In this document: positions 30,900-39,904 of the stretch, one piece after another
Position numbering within the stretch: the stretch's first letter is position 1
How the letters are laid out: each line of letters begins with the position of its first letter
Assembly: GCF_000025345.1 (NCBI RefSeq)
Contig: NC_013757.1
Span: 3,844,001-3,908,000 of the forward strand
Source of the DNA: Geodermatophilus obscurus DSM 43160
GTDB lineage: Bacteria; Actinomycetota; Actinomycetes; Mycobacteriales; Geodermatophilaceae
Direction: 5' to 3'
Length of the DNA: 64,000 bases
The notes under the pieces: generated by a model
What the model saw: the letters and a program-made list of their open reading frames with translations, nothing else
Told to the model about the DNA's origin: nothing
The model's database searches: none
Program-made: the position numbers and the translations under genes

Positions 30900-33800
30900 T
30901 CAGCGGACAACGGTCGCCATCTCCACGAGCCGGCACAACGCGTTGACCTGGCGCAGCTGCTCCGGCGTCCGGACGGCGGCGTCCAGCAGCTCCTCGCTCA
31001 TCACCACGACCGCCAGCGCCTTGGCGCGCGAGACCGCGACGTTGAGCCGGTGCAGGTCGTAGAGGAACGAGACGCCGCGGGGCGCGTCCTCGGCCGACGT
31101 CGACGTCATCGAGTAGATGACGACCGGCGCCTCCTGCCCCTGGAACTTGTCCACGGTGCCGACCCGCGCGCCGTCCGGCAGCGCCCGCCGGATGAGCGCG
31201 ACCTGGTTGTTGTACGGCGCGACCACCAGCACGTCGTCCGGACCGATCGTGAACCGCTCCCCCGCGGCATCGACCCAGCCGACGCCCTGCAGCGAGTGCC
31301 ACAGCTCGGCGACCGCTGCAGCCTCGTCCGGGGACGCCGCCATCGACGGCTCCGCGTGCTCGACGAACCGGACGCCGAGCCCGCTGGCCCAGCCGTCCAC
31401 CGCGATCCGCTCGCGGCCGGCCGCCGACTCCAGCCGCCCCTCGTACGCCAGGTCGGACACGAACGCGGTCAGCGCCGGGTGCATCCGGTAGGTGCGGTCG
31501 AGGAACACGCCGCGGTCCTCGGGCACGGTCGGGTGCCCGTCGAGCAGGTGCTCCAGCGCCGAGAGCCCGGACTCCCCCGGGTGCACGGCCTGCGTCGGCT
31601 GCGCCAGCTGCTGCGGGTCGCCGAGCAGCACGAGCGACGTGCCCGCCCGCGCGACGGCGACCGCGTTGGCCAGCGAGAACTGCCCCGCCTCGTCGATCAC
31701 CAGGACGTCGACCGCCTCGGCCAGGTCCTCCCGGCACCAGAACCACGACGTCCCGCCGACGAGCGACGCCGAGCCGTCCAGCAGCCGCGAGGCCACACCG
31801 CCGGCATCGCGGGACCACTCCACCCCGGGTGCCCCGCACGCCTGGGACTCCTCGCACTTCTGCAGCGCCGGCCGGCCGACGGCGCTCAGCACGTTGCCGA
31901 TCACCGCGTGGGACTGCGCCGTGACGCCGACCTTCTTGCCGGCGTCGAGCAGGGCTCGGATCAGCCGGGACGCCGCCCGCGTCTTGCCGCTGCCGGGTGG
32001 CCCCTGGACGGCGAGCACCTCGCCGTCCAGGGCCAGGCCGAGCCGGACGACGGCGTCGCCGGCCTCCTCCCCCGGCAGGCGGCGGGTGTCCGCGGGGACG
32101 ACGCGGTCCAGCAGCCGGTGCCCGAGGCAGGACTCCCCGGCCAGTACGGCGTCCGCGGTGGCCGCGATCGCGGCGCGCAGCTGCTTGTCGTCGAGCGGCC
32201 CCTCCGGCCCCAGCCCGCGCGGACCCGCCGGCGCCCTGGTGCTCTTCACGACCACCCGCCCGGCGACCGCGTCCAGCGCGCGGACCTCGCCGATCCGCGC
32301 CCGGCTGTCGACGTCGAAGGCCGGCTTGCCGACCGAGAGCTTGGCGTCCTGCGGCGGGAAGGTGAACTCGTAGAGCTTGCTGCGCTTCTCCGTGCCGATC
32401 TCGACCGCGGCGGACAGCCCGCCGAGCGCCGTCCGGTCCTCGACGAGCTGGTCGTCGTCCAGCTCGCCGCGGCTGAAGAACTCCCACCAGCCGGGCCGGG
32501 CCTCGCGGCGGTGCCACTGCACCAGGTCGCCGAGCAGGTCGTGGCCGCGGTCCTGCAGCTGCTCGACCAGCGCCAGCTCCGCGACCTCGGCGTCCGACCG
32601 CGGCGCCGGGACGGCGAGCTCGGCCACCCCCGGGCGCGGCTGCGGACCGTGCAGCGCCTCCAGCTCGGCCCGCTCGGTCTCCAGCCAGTCGTGCAGCTCG
32701 CGGGTGGAGTCGACGTCGTCCTTGTTGTAGTCCTCGATCGACCGCAGGCGGGCGGGGTCGCGGTCGATCAGCCACTTCTCGTACTCGACGACGCTGCTCA
32801 TCGCGTCGGCGACGTCGCCGGTGTGCGCCCGCCCGTAGAAGGCCTCGACCTTCTTGATCGAGTAGGACTCCTTGCTGATCCGCATCGACTGGCGGACGAC
32901 GGGATAGAGGTCGACGAACCGCTCGGCGCGCAGCAGCTGGTCGAGCTCGGCCTCGCGGACGCCGTACCGGCCGGTGAGCCGCTTGAGCGCGCTGACCTCG
33001 TAGGCGGCGTAGTGGTAGACGTGCATGCCGGGGTCGGCGTGCCAGGCCTCGACGATGCGGTCGACAAGGTCCTCGACCATGCGCCGCTCCTCGGCGGCGT
33101 CGTGCGCCCAGAGGGCGGTGAAGTCGCCTGCCCGATCGCCCAGGCCGGCGAGGTACTCCAGCCCCTCGCCGTCGCCGGCGAGCGGGTCGCCCTCGAAGTC
33201 GAGGTAGAGGTCGCCGGGGCTGGGCTCGGGGAGTCTCAAGAGCCCCTGGGCGGTCTGCGGCGTGAGCAGCGTGCGGGTGGGGACGCCGGCCGCGCGGCCG
33301 CGGAGCTGCTCGCGGGCCTGGTCGCGCAGCCGCTCGCGGGTCCCCCGGCTGATGCCGGTGCCCTTGAGGACGTCGTCGGGTGCGTCGGCGAGCTGCTCCA
33401 GCGTGGCGATGCCGGCGCCGTTGAGGGCGGCGCGGTGGTCGCGGCGCATGCCGGCGACGAGGCTGAGGTCGTCGCTGGTGCGCAGCTCGGTGGTGCAGCG
33501 CGGGGCCCAGGTGCACTGGTCGCAGTGCGCGATGGGAACGGGCGCGGTCGGCGTCGGATGGGCGATGAACGTCTGCAGCCGGGCGCGGGCGCGGCGGGCG
33601 TAGGCGGCGACGTCGACCAGCCGCCACGGGCGGGTCTCGCCGTCGCCGGTGACGACGCAGATGCGCTCGGGTTCGCGGCCCTGCAGGGTGGCGAGCCGGT
33701 CGGCGTAGGTGGCCATCTGCAGCAGCGCCGGCACCTTGATGCGGCGGGCGAGCTTGGCGTCGGCGATCTCGTAGGACCAGCCGCCGAGGTCGGACGGCCC

Positions 33801-34148
33801 TGCTGTCTTCAGCAGGAAGTCGGCCTGGCCGCCCCAGGTGCCGTCGAAGAGCGTCGCCTGGTGGACGACGTCGACGCCGGCGTGCATCGCCTCTCGGGTC
33901 GCTGCCTCGCTCCGGCTGCCCTGGAGGCGCGCCACGGTGAGCCCCTGTTCCTCCAGCGACTCCAGGTAGCGCAGCTCGTGCGCGATCCCGAGGTCGGCGA
34001 CGAGCACCGTCTGGTCGGTGGCGCCCTCGGCCGGCGGGTCGAGGCGGCGCTCGGCGACCTGCAGGTTGAGCGCGGTGAGGTGGTGGCACTCCGAGTGCCG
34101 GGTCAGGTCACTGGGGCTGAGGACCAGCCGCCCGTCGACGCGGTACAC
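30900..34148 (-). CDS. TM0106-family RecB-like nuclease fused to a DNA2/UPF1-type helicase
   Basis: 1082 residues from GTG 34148. The N-terminus (LSPSDLTRHSECHHLTALNL) and a cysteine-containing nuclease region at about 150-330 (AHCDQCTWAPRCTTEL, a predicted Fe-S or Zn cluster) match TM0106-type RecB nucleases. A middle segment carries DLYLDFEGDPLAGDGEGLEY, an exonuclease-like acidic motif. The helicase part has Walker A GPPGSGKT near 714, VLVIDEAGQFS near 816 and DKFQGQEAPVVIYSMTS towards the end. It probably processes DNA ends or replication intermediates, with defence as an alternative. It converges with the FitB toxin. Its last ~100 bp are duplicated at 39748-39850. Confidence 0.9.
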   Translation of the reverse strand: MYRVDGRLVLSPSDLTRHSECHHLTALNLQVAERRLDPPAEGATDQTVLVADLGIAHELRYLESLEEQGLTVARLQGSRSEAATREAMHAGVDVVHQATLFDGTWGGQADFLLKTAGPSDLGGWSYEIADAKLARRIKVPALLQMATYADRLATLQGREPERICVVTGDGETRPWRLVDVAAYARRARARLQTFIAHPTPTAPVPIAHCDQCTWAPRCTTELRTSDDLSLVAGMRRDHRAALNGAGIATLEQLADAPDDVLKGTGISRGTRERLRDQAREQLRGRAAGVPTRTLLTPQTAQGLLRLPEPSPGDLYLDFEGDPLAGDGEGLEYLAGLGDRAGDFTALWAHDAAEERRMVEDLVDRIVEAWHADPGMHVYHYAAYEVSALKRLTGRYGVREAELDQLLRAERFVDLYPVVRQSMRISKESYSIKKVEAFYGRAHTGDVADAMSSVVEYEKWLIDRDPARLRSIEDYNKDDVDSTRELHDWLETERAELEALHGPQPRPGVAELAVPAPRSDAEVAELALVEQLQDRGHDLLGDLVQWHRREARPGWWEFFSRGELDDDQLVEDRTALGGLSAAVEIGTEKRSKLYEFTFPPQDAKLSVGKPAFDVDSRARIGEVRALDAVAGRVVVKSTRAPAGPRGLGPEGPLDDKQLRAAIAATADAVLAGESCLGHRLLDRVVPADTRRLPGEEAGDAVVRLGLALDGEVLAVQGPPGSGKTRAASRLIRALLDAGKKVGVTAQSHAVIGNVLSAVGRPALQKCEESQACGAPGVEWSRDAGGVASRLLDGSASLVGGTSWFWCREDLAEAVDVLVIDEAGQFSLANAVAVARAGTSLVLLGDPQQLAQPTQAVHPGESGLSALEHLLDGHPTVPEDRGVFLDRTYRMHPALTAFVSDLAYEGRLESAAGRERIAVDGWASGLGVRFVEHAEPSMAASPDEAAAVAELWHSLQGVGWVDAAGERFTIGPDDVLVVAPYNNQVALIRRALPDGARVGTVDKFQGQEAPVVIYSMTSTSAEDAPRGVSFLYDLHRLNVAVSRAKALAVVVMSEELLDAAVRTPEQLRQVNALCRLVEMATVVR

Positions 34149-34300
34149 GGCGTCAGCCCTTCGTCGGGTGGACGGCGGGCAGAGAGAGCTGGAGCAACGT
34201 TCCCCCGTGGTGCAGCGTGCAGAGCCTCAGGGACCCTGCCACGGACGACGCCGTTCCGAGACCTCCCGCGCCGAGGAGCTCCCCGCATGCGAATCACATG

Positions 34301-34306
34301 TAGCCT
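34301..34306 (+). promoter_or_regulatory. Leaderless -10 box TAGCCT
   Basis: TAGCCT lies 6 nt before the GTG of the antitoxin at 34313, with no Shine-Dalgarno sequence. It supports the chosen start over the ATG at 34322. Confidence 0.5.
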
Positions 34307-34312
34307 CGTCCG

Positions 34313-34543
34313 GTGAGCAAGATGCTGCAGGTCCGGAACGTGCCGGACGATCTGCACGCCGAACTCCGGCGTCGCGCGGCCGAGGCGGGGATGTCCCTGT
34401 CCGACTACGTGCTCCGCGAGCTGCGGCGTGTCGCCGAGCGCTCACCGATGGCCGAGGTCTTCGCCCGGTCGGCGGCGATGCGGATCCCGCTGCCCATGGA
34501 CGAGGTGGTCGAGGGGATCCGGGCCGAGCGCGACAGCCGGTGA
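34313..34543 (+). CDS. Ribbon-helix-helix antitoxin (FitA/VapB type)
   Basis: 76 residues. LQVRNVPDDLHAELRRR and GMSLSDYVLRELRR give the Arc-type fold and resemble the antitoxin at 5158 (RNVPEET, QSLQEYV). The C-terminal region (PMDEVVEGIRAERDSR) is the likely toxin-binding tail. Its TGA overlaps the toxin GTG. Confidence 0.85.
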   Translation: MSKMLQVRNVPDDLHAELRRRAAEAGMSLSDYVLRELRRVAERSPMAEVFARSAAMRIPLPMDEVVEGIRAERDSR

Positions 34544-34932
34544 TCGTCGTCGATGCCTCGACGGTCGTCGCGGCTCTGCTCGCCGCCGGCCAGGGAGGGG
34601 ACGACGCCCGCGAGGTGATGCTCGGCGACGACGCCCATGCCCCCCACCTGCTCGATGTGGAGGTGCTCTCGGCTGTCCGCCGACACGCATTGAGCGACCG
34701 GCTCGGCGACACGGCTGCCCGGGACGCGGTCACCGCCATGCGCGACCTGCCCGTCATCCGGCACGGCCACGACCTGCTCCTCGACCGGGCGCTGCAACTG
34801 CGCGACTCGATCACCGCCTACGACGGGGTCTACGTCGCGCTGGCCGAGATCCTCGGGGCCACCCTCGTCACCGGTGACCGCCGGCTGTCCCACGCACCGG
34901 GCCTGCGGTGCCCGGTCTCGGTCGTCGGCTGA
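34540..34932 (+). CDS. PIN-domain toxin (VapC type)
   Basis: 130 residues from GTG 34540. PIN motifs: IVVDASTVVAALL, HLLDVEVLSAVRR, ITAYDGVYVALAEIL and LVTGDRRLSHA. It resembles the toxin at 4766-5161 in both length and motifs, so the two loci are probably related modules. RNase activity is inferred from the intact acidic residues. Confidence 0.87.
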   Translation: MIVVDASTVVAALLAAGQGGDDAREVMLGDDAHAPHLLDVEVLSAVRRHALSDRLGDTAARDAVTAMRDLPVIRHGHDLLLDRALQLRDSITAYDGVYVALAEILGATLVTGDRRLSHAPGLRCPVSVVG

Positions 34933-34979
34933 AGCGCCCGGCGAGGTGCCGGGAACCGTGCGAGGTGGACGACGTGCAG

Positions 34980-35138
34980 CTACGCGCTGAGTGGCCGTAG
35001 CTCCAGCCAGGCCGCACTGGGGTCTGGGTGCACGACGTGGATGTGGGCACCAGGGTCTTTCCCGGCGCTGGCCGCCTCGCGGTGCCAACCGACGGGCCGG
35101 CGGTGCCCGGTGCACTGGCGCCGGATGAGCTCGGTCAT
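34980..35138 (-). CDS. Possible small protein or gene remnant
   Basis: 52 codons from ATG 35138 to TAG 34980, with product MTELIRRQCTGHRRPVGWHR ending WLELRPLSA. The frame has good G/C third-position bias, but no ribosome-binding site is clear and no family was recognised. It lies in a 294-bp gap between a TA pair and the secreted protein. It may be the remnant of a longer gene. Confidence 0.3.
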   Translation of the reverse strand: MTELIRRQCTGHRRPVGWHREAASAGKDPGAHIHVVHPDPSAAWLELRPLSA

Positions 35139-35226
35139 CTCGCCGCTGCGGCTCCGCAGGTCTCCTGGCGTACAGAGCCGATGAGGCGAGTTCGGCAGTG
35201 CGTGGAGCCGTGCGCGCCCCGCTGGC

Positions 35227-35916
35227 TCACTGACCCGGGCACGGGCGGACGTCGAGGGTCGCCTGCCCCGCCACCACGGGTGTGATCAGCTCCTGCAGGC
35301 GGGCGGTCTCGTCGGCCGGGAACCCGTCGGCCTGCCAGGCGGGGAGCCGGTCGACGATCTGGCGCGCGTATCCCTGCACCACCGGGGGTGGCGTCCCCTG
35401 CCGGACCTCGAGGCACGAAGGGGGTCCGTCCGGCGGAGCGGGCGCCGGTGCCTGACCGGTCATCGTGCGGAACAGGGCCAGCCGGCTCGCCGTGGCGTAC
35501 CGGGGGTCGAGCGCCTCACCACTGATCACGACCGACAGCACCTGCACGGCCGACAGCTGGCGCACGCCCTCGTCCTCGGACACCAGACCCTGCAGCCCGT
35601 CCCGCAGCAGCGGACCGGCCGGTCCGGCAGCCTCCGGTCGCGCCGTCAGGTCCGCGATGAGGCCGGCAACCGTCTCCGGCGGGGCCGGCGCCGGCTCCTG
35701 GACGGGGGACGGAACCGACGACGGCGCCGGCATCGAGGTCGCCCCGCTGGTCGTCGCCGCAGCGCTCGGGGCCGCGCTCGTCGGGCGGTCGCCGTCCGCT
35801 GTCGCCAGGGCCACCACGCTGCTCACGCCGAGGACCGCGGCGGCGGTAGCTATGGCCACCACCCACCGGCGTCGCCGGCGCGGCGAGGCAGGAACCGCGC
35901 GATCGGGTTGCCGCAC
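35227..35916 (-). CDS. Secreted or membrane-anchored protein, paralogue A
   Basis: About 229 residues from GTG 35916, placed by a TATCCT box 7 nt upstream. The arrangement is identical in the paralogue at 39905. Domains: short basic N-terminus, one transmembrane or signal segment (WVVAIATAAAVLGVSSVVAL), a Pro/Ala/Ser-rich linker, then a conserved domain (VAGLIADLTARPEAAGPAGP, DPRYATASRLALFRTMTG, CLEVRQGTPP, VQGYARQIVDRLPAWQADGF) with two cysteines that could pair. Function unknown; it is extracytoplasmic by topology. Confidence 0.8.
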   Translation of the reverse strand: MRQPDRAVPASPRRRRRWVVAIATAAAVLGVSSVVALATADGDRPTSAAPSAAATTSGATSMPAPSSVPSPVQEPAPAPPETVAGLIADLTARPEAAGPAGPLLRDGLQGLVSEDEGVRQLSAVQVLSVVISGEALDPRYATASRLALFRTMTGQAPAPAPPDGPPSCLEVRQGTPPPVVQGYARQIVDRLPAWQADGFPADETARLQELITPVVAGQATLDVRPCPGQ

Positions 35917-35923
35917 CCACCCG

Positions 35924-35929
35924 AGGATA
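35924..35929 (-). promoter_or_regulatory. Leaderless -10 box TATCCT
   Basis: Read on the minus strand, TATCCT lies 7 nt before the GTG at 35916. The same element precedes the paralogue at 40588. Confidence 0.5.
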
Positions 35930-36050
35930 GGACGACGGAGTATGCATCCAGGCGCTGTCGACAGCGGGCCGGTCGCGAACCCTCTGCCCGGCTGTTCGCC
36001 ACGCCCCGCACCGTCACCGGGCACAACCGGGTCGTCATGTGGAGGGAACT

Positions 36051-36080
36051 CGGCGCATCGTCGAGCGGCGCGGCCTGACG
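36051..36080 (+). pseudogene. Fragment of a cupin gene 3' end
   Basis: Thirty bases match the last codons of the cupin gene at 39524-39553 (coding RRIVERHGLT) with two or three differences and no other part of that gene. Its position after paralogue A suggests it is the junction of an old tandem duplication. Confidence 0.6.
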
Positions 36081-36246
36081 TCGCGCCGCCGGCCGCTGGG
36101 TCGGACAGCTCGCGCCGGCGACGACGAGGCAAGAGGAGCCGAACTCCCGATGCCGGTCCGGGAACCGGAGCGGCCCACCTCACCGAGAGCGTGGCAGTGG
36201 GGCCGCTCCGGTGCGGATCGGAGCGCTGCAGACCGCAGCCGTCAGA

Positions 36247-36609
36247 TCAGCCCTTGGCGTACGTGTCGGCCGTCTTGCTCTCGAACTCCAACGCCACGAA
36301 CGGTTCATCGCCCACGACCCAGGCGTCGTGGCCCGGTTCGAGACGGTAGGCGTCACCCGCGCGGATGTCGGCCTCGGCGCCGTCGGTCGCGGCGATGTGG
36401 ATCGTGCCGGAGACGACGTATCCGAGATGCGCCGCCTGACAGGAGTCCGTGCCGACCACCGGCTTGATGCAGTCCGACCACCGCCACCCCGGCTGGAGGG
36501 TGAAGCGACCCACGGTGGCGCCGCCCAGGTGGACGACGCCCATGCTGGTCTTGTCCGGGGTCCGCGTCTCGTCAGGGTGGTCCATGCTCTTCGTTTCGAT
36601 GCTGGCCAT
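36247..36609 (-). CDS. Cupin-domain protein
   Basis: 120 residues from ATG 36609 with AGGAGG upstream. The cupin motifs are GWRWSDCIKPVVG, AHLGYVVSGTIHIAA, IRAGDAYRLEPGHDAWVV and EPFVALEFES. The first motif has no HxH pair, but a His is present in AAHLGYV. Similar small cupins are found near stress genes. The ligand is unknown. Confidence 0.82.
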   Translation of the reverse strand: MASIETKSMDHPDETRTPDKTSMGVVHLGGATVGRFTLQPGWRWSDCIKPVVGTDSCQAAHLGYVVSGTIHIAATDGAEADIRAGDAYRLEPGHDAWVVGDEPFVALEFESKTADTYAKG

Positions 36610-36914
36610 CGCTGGTCGCCTCCTGCTGACTTCGAGGAGTTGGGATGACCGGGCCGCGTCTTCCGCAGCGCAACCGAACGGGGTGCTCCCCTGCCGCGTC
36701 GGGCGCGGGTGTCCGATGCCATGAACTGTGCTCGCTCCACCCTCGACGGTCAACGGCCGCCGCCGTGGGAGCGGATCACCGCGCCGTCGGGGCGACGGAC
36801 CAGGATCCGGGCCGGGATGCCCCCCACTGGGGAGTGGTCTGCCACTGGCCCGCGGGGGGCGACGAGGCCAGGCCGGCGTCGTCCCAGCACCCGCGCGGTG
36901 GCTGCCGACCGTGG
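36610..36914. other. Intergenic, nothing recognised
   Basis: About 305 bp between two minus-strand genes. Open frames exist on both strands, but none has a ribosome-binding site or a recognisable product. It may include a promoter for the cupin. Confidence 0.4.
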
Positions 36915-37391
36915 TCACGGCCGCAGGCTGATCACCACCAGCGGGCCGGTGACGCGCCGCGCGAACCGCGGCCAGCGCGTCGCGTAGGTCTGCCGGGCCG
37001 ATCGCCACTGCAGATCGCCGGGATCCAGCACTTCCGCGGTGCCCTCGTGCAGTCGACCGGCGAGGCGCACGGTCACCGGCTGCGGCGTGCGGAAGTTGCG
37101 CCACCACGTCGAGCGCTCCCAGTGCTGAGGCCACACCACGAGGTGGTCACCGGCGCCGGCGTACTGCACCGGCAGCACGTACTGCCGCCCACTGCGCCGC
37201 CCGGTGTAGCGCAGTTCGATCGCGGAGGCGCTCAACAGACGGTGCGCGCGCGACCGCAACACGGCCAGCACGACGGCGTTGCCCTGCGGCGGCTTCAGGC
37301 GCCTCCGCGCGCGGCGCACCCACTGCCGGCTCCGCTGATCGAGAGCCGCGATGACCCCGTGCACCCTGGTGGTGTCCGGCTGCTCGGCCAT
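36915..37391 (-). CDS. Deazaflavin (F420)-dependent nitroreductase-family protein
   Basis: 158 residues from ATG 37391 with GGAGGAGG upstream. The motif LRYTGRRSGRQYVLPVQYAG with the following HLVVWPQHWERSTWWRNF is the Ddn/FDOR split-barrel signature, in which T-G-R-x-S-G binds F420 phosphate. Expected to reduce a quinone or other small substrate with F420H2. It is the second F420-linked protein in the window after the LLM enzyme. Confidence 0.88.
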   Translation of the reverse strand: MAEQPDTTRVHGVIAALDQRSRQWVRRARRRLKPPQGNAVVLAVLRSRAHRLLSASAIELRYTGRRSGRQYVLPVQYAGAGDHLVVWPQHWERSTWWRNFRTPQPVTVRLAGRLHEGTAEVLDPGDLQWRSARQTYATRWPRFARRVTGPLVVISLRP

Positions 37392-37498
37392 GCTGTCCTC
37401 CTCCGGTTGTCGGTCCCACCCCGGCCGTGTCCGCTCGCCCGGATGCGGCGCCACCGCTCCGCCCGGGCCGGGGACCCCTCGGGGCCGCGGAGCAGCTG

Positions 37499-38467
37499 TC
37501 AGACGTCGATCTGGGCGACGACGGGGCGGTGGTCCGAGCCGGGTGCGTCCTCCCGTCGGCTCGGGTCGTCCTCGATCGAGGGCGTGGGGCCGGCTCCGTC
37601 GGTTCGCACGTCGCCGTCGGCCACGGAGTGCACCAGGGCGTGGCTGACCAGGATGTGGTCGATCAGCTCGCCGCGGCCGCGGTAGCGGCGGCTGAACCGC
37701 TGGTCTGCGGGGATGCGTGCGGCCAGGTTCCACAACCGCTGGCCATCGCCCCGGTCCGGCTGGGCGAAGCCGCCGGTGCCGATCTCCGAGCCCGGCGGGC
37801 CCTGCAGGATCTGCGTGGTCGCGGCCTCGGGGACGTCGTTGAGGTCGCCGAGGACCAGCAGGCGACGGTCCTGGCCCTGGCCGTCGAGCAGGTCGGTGGC
37901 GGCGGCGCGCACGGTGGCGGCCTCGGCGGCGCGCCGGCTCAGCGCGTAGACCGCGGCGCGGGCCCGCTCGCCCTCGTCCCGGGTGTCGAACCGGGGCCGC
38001 CCGTCGGGGCCGGGCGGGAACGTCAGCAGCTTGGACTTCAAATGGCAGGTGATCAGGTCGATCGGTGTCCCGCCGACGGCGACCCTGGCGCGCAGCGCCG
38101 CCCGGCCCATCACCGCCAGGCGGGTGCCCGCGTCGTCGACCTGGATCGGGTCCAGCTTCTCCGGGAAGGCGGTGATCTCCGCGACGTCGGTCAACGGGAG
38201 GCGGGACAGGTAGCCGACCCGGATGGGCCGCTGGCCCGGCTCCACCCCGGCGGTGGTGCAGTGCCACTCGCCGCCGGCCCGTTCGGCCAGGTCGGCGAGG
38301 GCAGCGGGGTTGCCGACCTCCTGCACCGCCAGCACGTCGGGCTGGATCCGCGCGATCACCCCGGCCAGGGCCGCCAGCTTGGCCTCGTACGCAGCCGGGT
38401 CCCGGGGACCGTCCTCGTCCTCGGGTCGGAACAGGTTCTCCAGGTTCCACGTGCCGATCCGCACCAT
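37499..38467 (-). CDS. Endonuclease/exonuclease/phosphatase-family protein
   Basis: 322 residues. EEP fold motifs: RIGTWNLENLFRPEDEDG, VLAVQEVGN (metal Glu), LITCHLKSKLL, LLVLGDLNDVPE and SDHRPVVAQIDV (catalytic Asp-His). It has no signal peptide, so it acts inside the cell on nucleic acid or a phosphodiester. It is upstream of the F420 protein on the same strand with a gap of about 107 bp. Confidence 0.9.
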   Translation of the reverse strand: MVRIGTWNLENLFRPEDEDGPRDPAAYEAKLAALAGVIARIQPDVLAVQEVGNPAALADLAERAGGEWHCTTAGVEPGQRPIRVGYLSRLPLTDVAEITAFPEKLDPIQVDDAGTRLAVMGRAALRARVAVGGTPIDLITCHLKSKLLTFPPGPDGRPRFDTRDEGERARAAVYALSRRAAEAATVRAAATDLLDGQGQDRRLLVLGDLNDVPEAATTQILQGPPGSEIGTGGFAQPDRGDGQRLWNLAARIPADQRFSRRYRGRGELIDHILVSHALVHSVADGDVRTDGAGPTPSIEDDPSRREDAPGSDHRPVVAQIDV

Positions 38468-38917
38468 GTCGCGCCTCCCCAGGTCGCCGGTCGCCGGTGG
38501 CCGCAGGGCACGCCGCGCCTCCTCGCGCGACGGGCGTGCACTGCGGTACCCACCGCTTGACGGAGGACGTCGCCCGGCTCGCAGATACCGGTGCCTCGTC
38601 AGCGCCGCGAGGAATCTGCCGCGGCCCCGCAGGACCGCAATGGAGACGAGTGCGGTGGCGACGACGGTGTTCGCCAGTGGATGAGTGCGATGCCTGGCGA
38701 GGTCGAGGTCGCGGCGTTCCCCTGCACCCCCACGGCCTCGGGAGTCGGCAGGGGGATCCTGCAGTCAGGAGTTCTGCTGCTAACGATCGGACCGCGGGTG
38801 TGCGCGACCTCCAGCGGGGGCCTGGACCCGGCGACCGTGGGCGCCGTCTCCCCGGCCCGGGCCGCTCGCGGCCGCCGCCCCCACGGCCGGCAGCCGCGAC
38901 GCCTGGAGACCACTCCG
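38468..38917. other. Intergenic with degenerate coding traces
   Basis: About 450 bp before a recognisable membrane-protein fragment. An open frame continues into that fragment from 38591 but without a recognisable protein pattern, apart from a TPTASGVGRG stretch that is weakly like the PTPGG motif of the same family. This is best read as decayed DNA. Confidence 0.4.
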
Positions 38918-39058
38918 ATCGCGGGGCTCGTCGCCGCCGGGATGGACCACACGGTCGCCGTCCCGGCCGTCTTCCTCCACCGCCTCGTCACATTCTGGCT
39001 CCCGATCCTGCCCGGCCGGGCGGCCTTCGCCTGGCTCCGGAGGTCCGACTACGTGTAG
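38918..39058 (+). pseudogene. C-terminal fragment of an LPG-synthase-like (UPF0104/YbhN) membrane protein
   Basis: The last ~46 codons encode IAGLVAAGMDHTVAVPAVFL and HRLVTFWLPILPGRAAFAWL, ending RRSDYV. This is the last two helices of lysylphosphatidylglycerol-synthase-type flippase-like proteins. The expected ~250 upstream residues are absent. The stop codon is 9 bp before the next gene's TTG. It is a truncation scar rather than a working gene. Confidence 0.7.
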
Positions 39059-39067
39059 GAGGAGACG

Positions 39068-39559
39068 TTGGACGCCTCTGCACCGCGCATCCTCAGGGCC
39101 GCGGACGGCGTGGCCATGGGGGATCCCGCCGGTGTCCGAGACCGGTTCATGGTCGACGGCGCGGACGCCGGCGGCCGGTTCGCCCTCGTCCAGCACCTGT
39201 TCCCGCCCCGGGCGCTGGCCGCCCCGCTGCACCGCCACCACCGGGAGGACGAGTACACCTACGTCCTGTACGGGCGCATCGGCGCGGTCCTGGGGGACGA
39301 CGAGGTGGTCGCCGAGCCCGGTGACCTGGTGTTCAAGCCGCGCGACCAGTGGCACACGTTCTGGAACGCCGGAGACGAGCCGGCCGCGGTGCTCGAGCTC
39401 ATCTCCCCCGCGGGGCTGGAGCAGTTCTTCCGCTGGCTGGACGGGCTCACGGAACCGCCGACGGCCGAACAGCTCGCCGAGATGGCCGCGCCGTACGAGT
39501 GCGACGCCGACCCGGACGGGACGCGGCGCATCGTCGAACGGCACGGCCTGACGTTCTGA
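39068..39559 (+). CDS. Cupin-domain protein
   Basis: 163 residues from a TTG start with AGGAGGAG just upstream. Complete cupin: PLHRHHREDEYTYVLYGRIG with metal-binding HxHH and Glu, then PGDLVFKPRDQWHTFWNAGD. The C-terminus (EMAAPYECDADPDGTRRIVE) is a helical tail whose last codons also occur as a fragment at 36051. It is the only cupin here with the full metal site. The substrate is unknown. Confidence 0.88.
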   Translation: MDASAPRILRAADGVAMGDPAGVRDRFMVDGADAGGRFALVQHLFPPRALAAPLHRHHREDEYTYVLYGRIGAVLGDDEVVAEPGDLVFKPRDQWHTFWNAGDEPAAVLELISPAGLEQFFRWLDGLTEPPTAEQLAEMAAPYECDADPDGTRRIVERHGLTF

Positions 39560-39569
39560 CAACGCAGCG

Positions 39570-39716
39570 GCACGAGAGCGCAACGGGCGCCCCGTCGACG
39601 CCCTCGACGCACAGCTCGCCGCCATCTCTCGCGCTCACACGGCCTCTCTCGCCACGCGCAACACCTGGGACCTCGTCGGCACCGCCGTCGAACTCCTCGA
39701 CCCTTGGCGGGCCTCA
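39570..39716 (+). pseudogene. Eroded 3' end of the FitB-like toxin gene
   Basis: In frame it reads ARERNGRPVDALDAQLAAIS, then ATRNTWDLVGTAVELLDPW, clearly parallel to the C-terminus of the toxin at 30452-30868. The 5' two thirds are missing and the stop codon has changed to TCA. It starts 11 bp after the cupin gene. Confidence 0.85.
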
Positions 39717-39747
39717 GATCGAACCGTCGCCTCCCAACGGCCGGACA

Positions 39748-39850
39748 TCAGCGCACCACGGTCGCCAGCTCCACCAGCCGGCGCCTGGCGTCGACCTGGC
39801 GCAGTTGCTCCGGCGTCCGGACGGCGGCGTCCAGGAGCTCCGCACTCATC
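39748..39850 (-). pseudogene. Eroded 3' end of the TM0106-type helicase gene
   Basis: The sequence parallels 30900-31002, including the stretch GTCCGGACGGCGGCGTCCAG, in the same orientation and at the same distance from the toxin fragment as in the intact locus. The other 3.1 kb of the gene is absent. Confidence 0.8.
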
Positions 39851-39904
39851 GGTCGTCACACGGCGCAACCAGCTCTGACCGGTGGTCGTCCCTGCCCGGT
39901 CGGG

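Noticed and set aside
30328-34316. Open frames of more than 1250 codons on both strands across the TM0106-type helicase gene
   Set aside because: They are Arg/Ala/Pro-rich translations of alternative frames in very GC-rich DNA. The minus-strand frame 30900-34148 has all the nuclease and helicase motifs.
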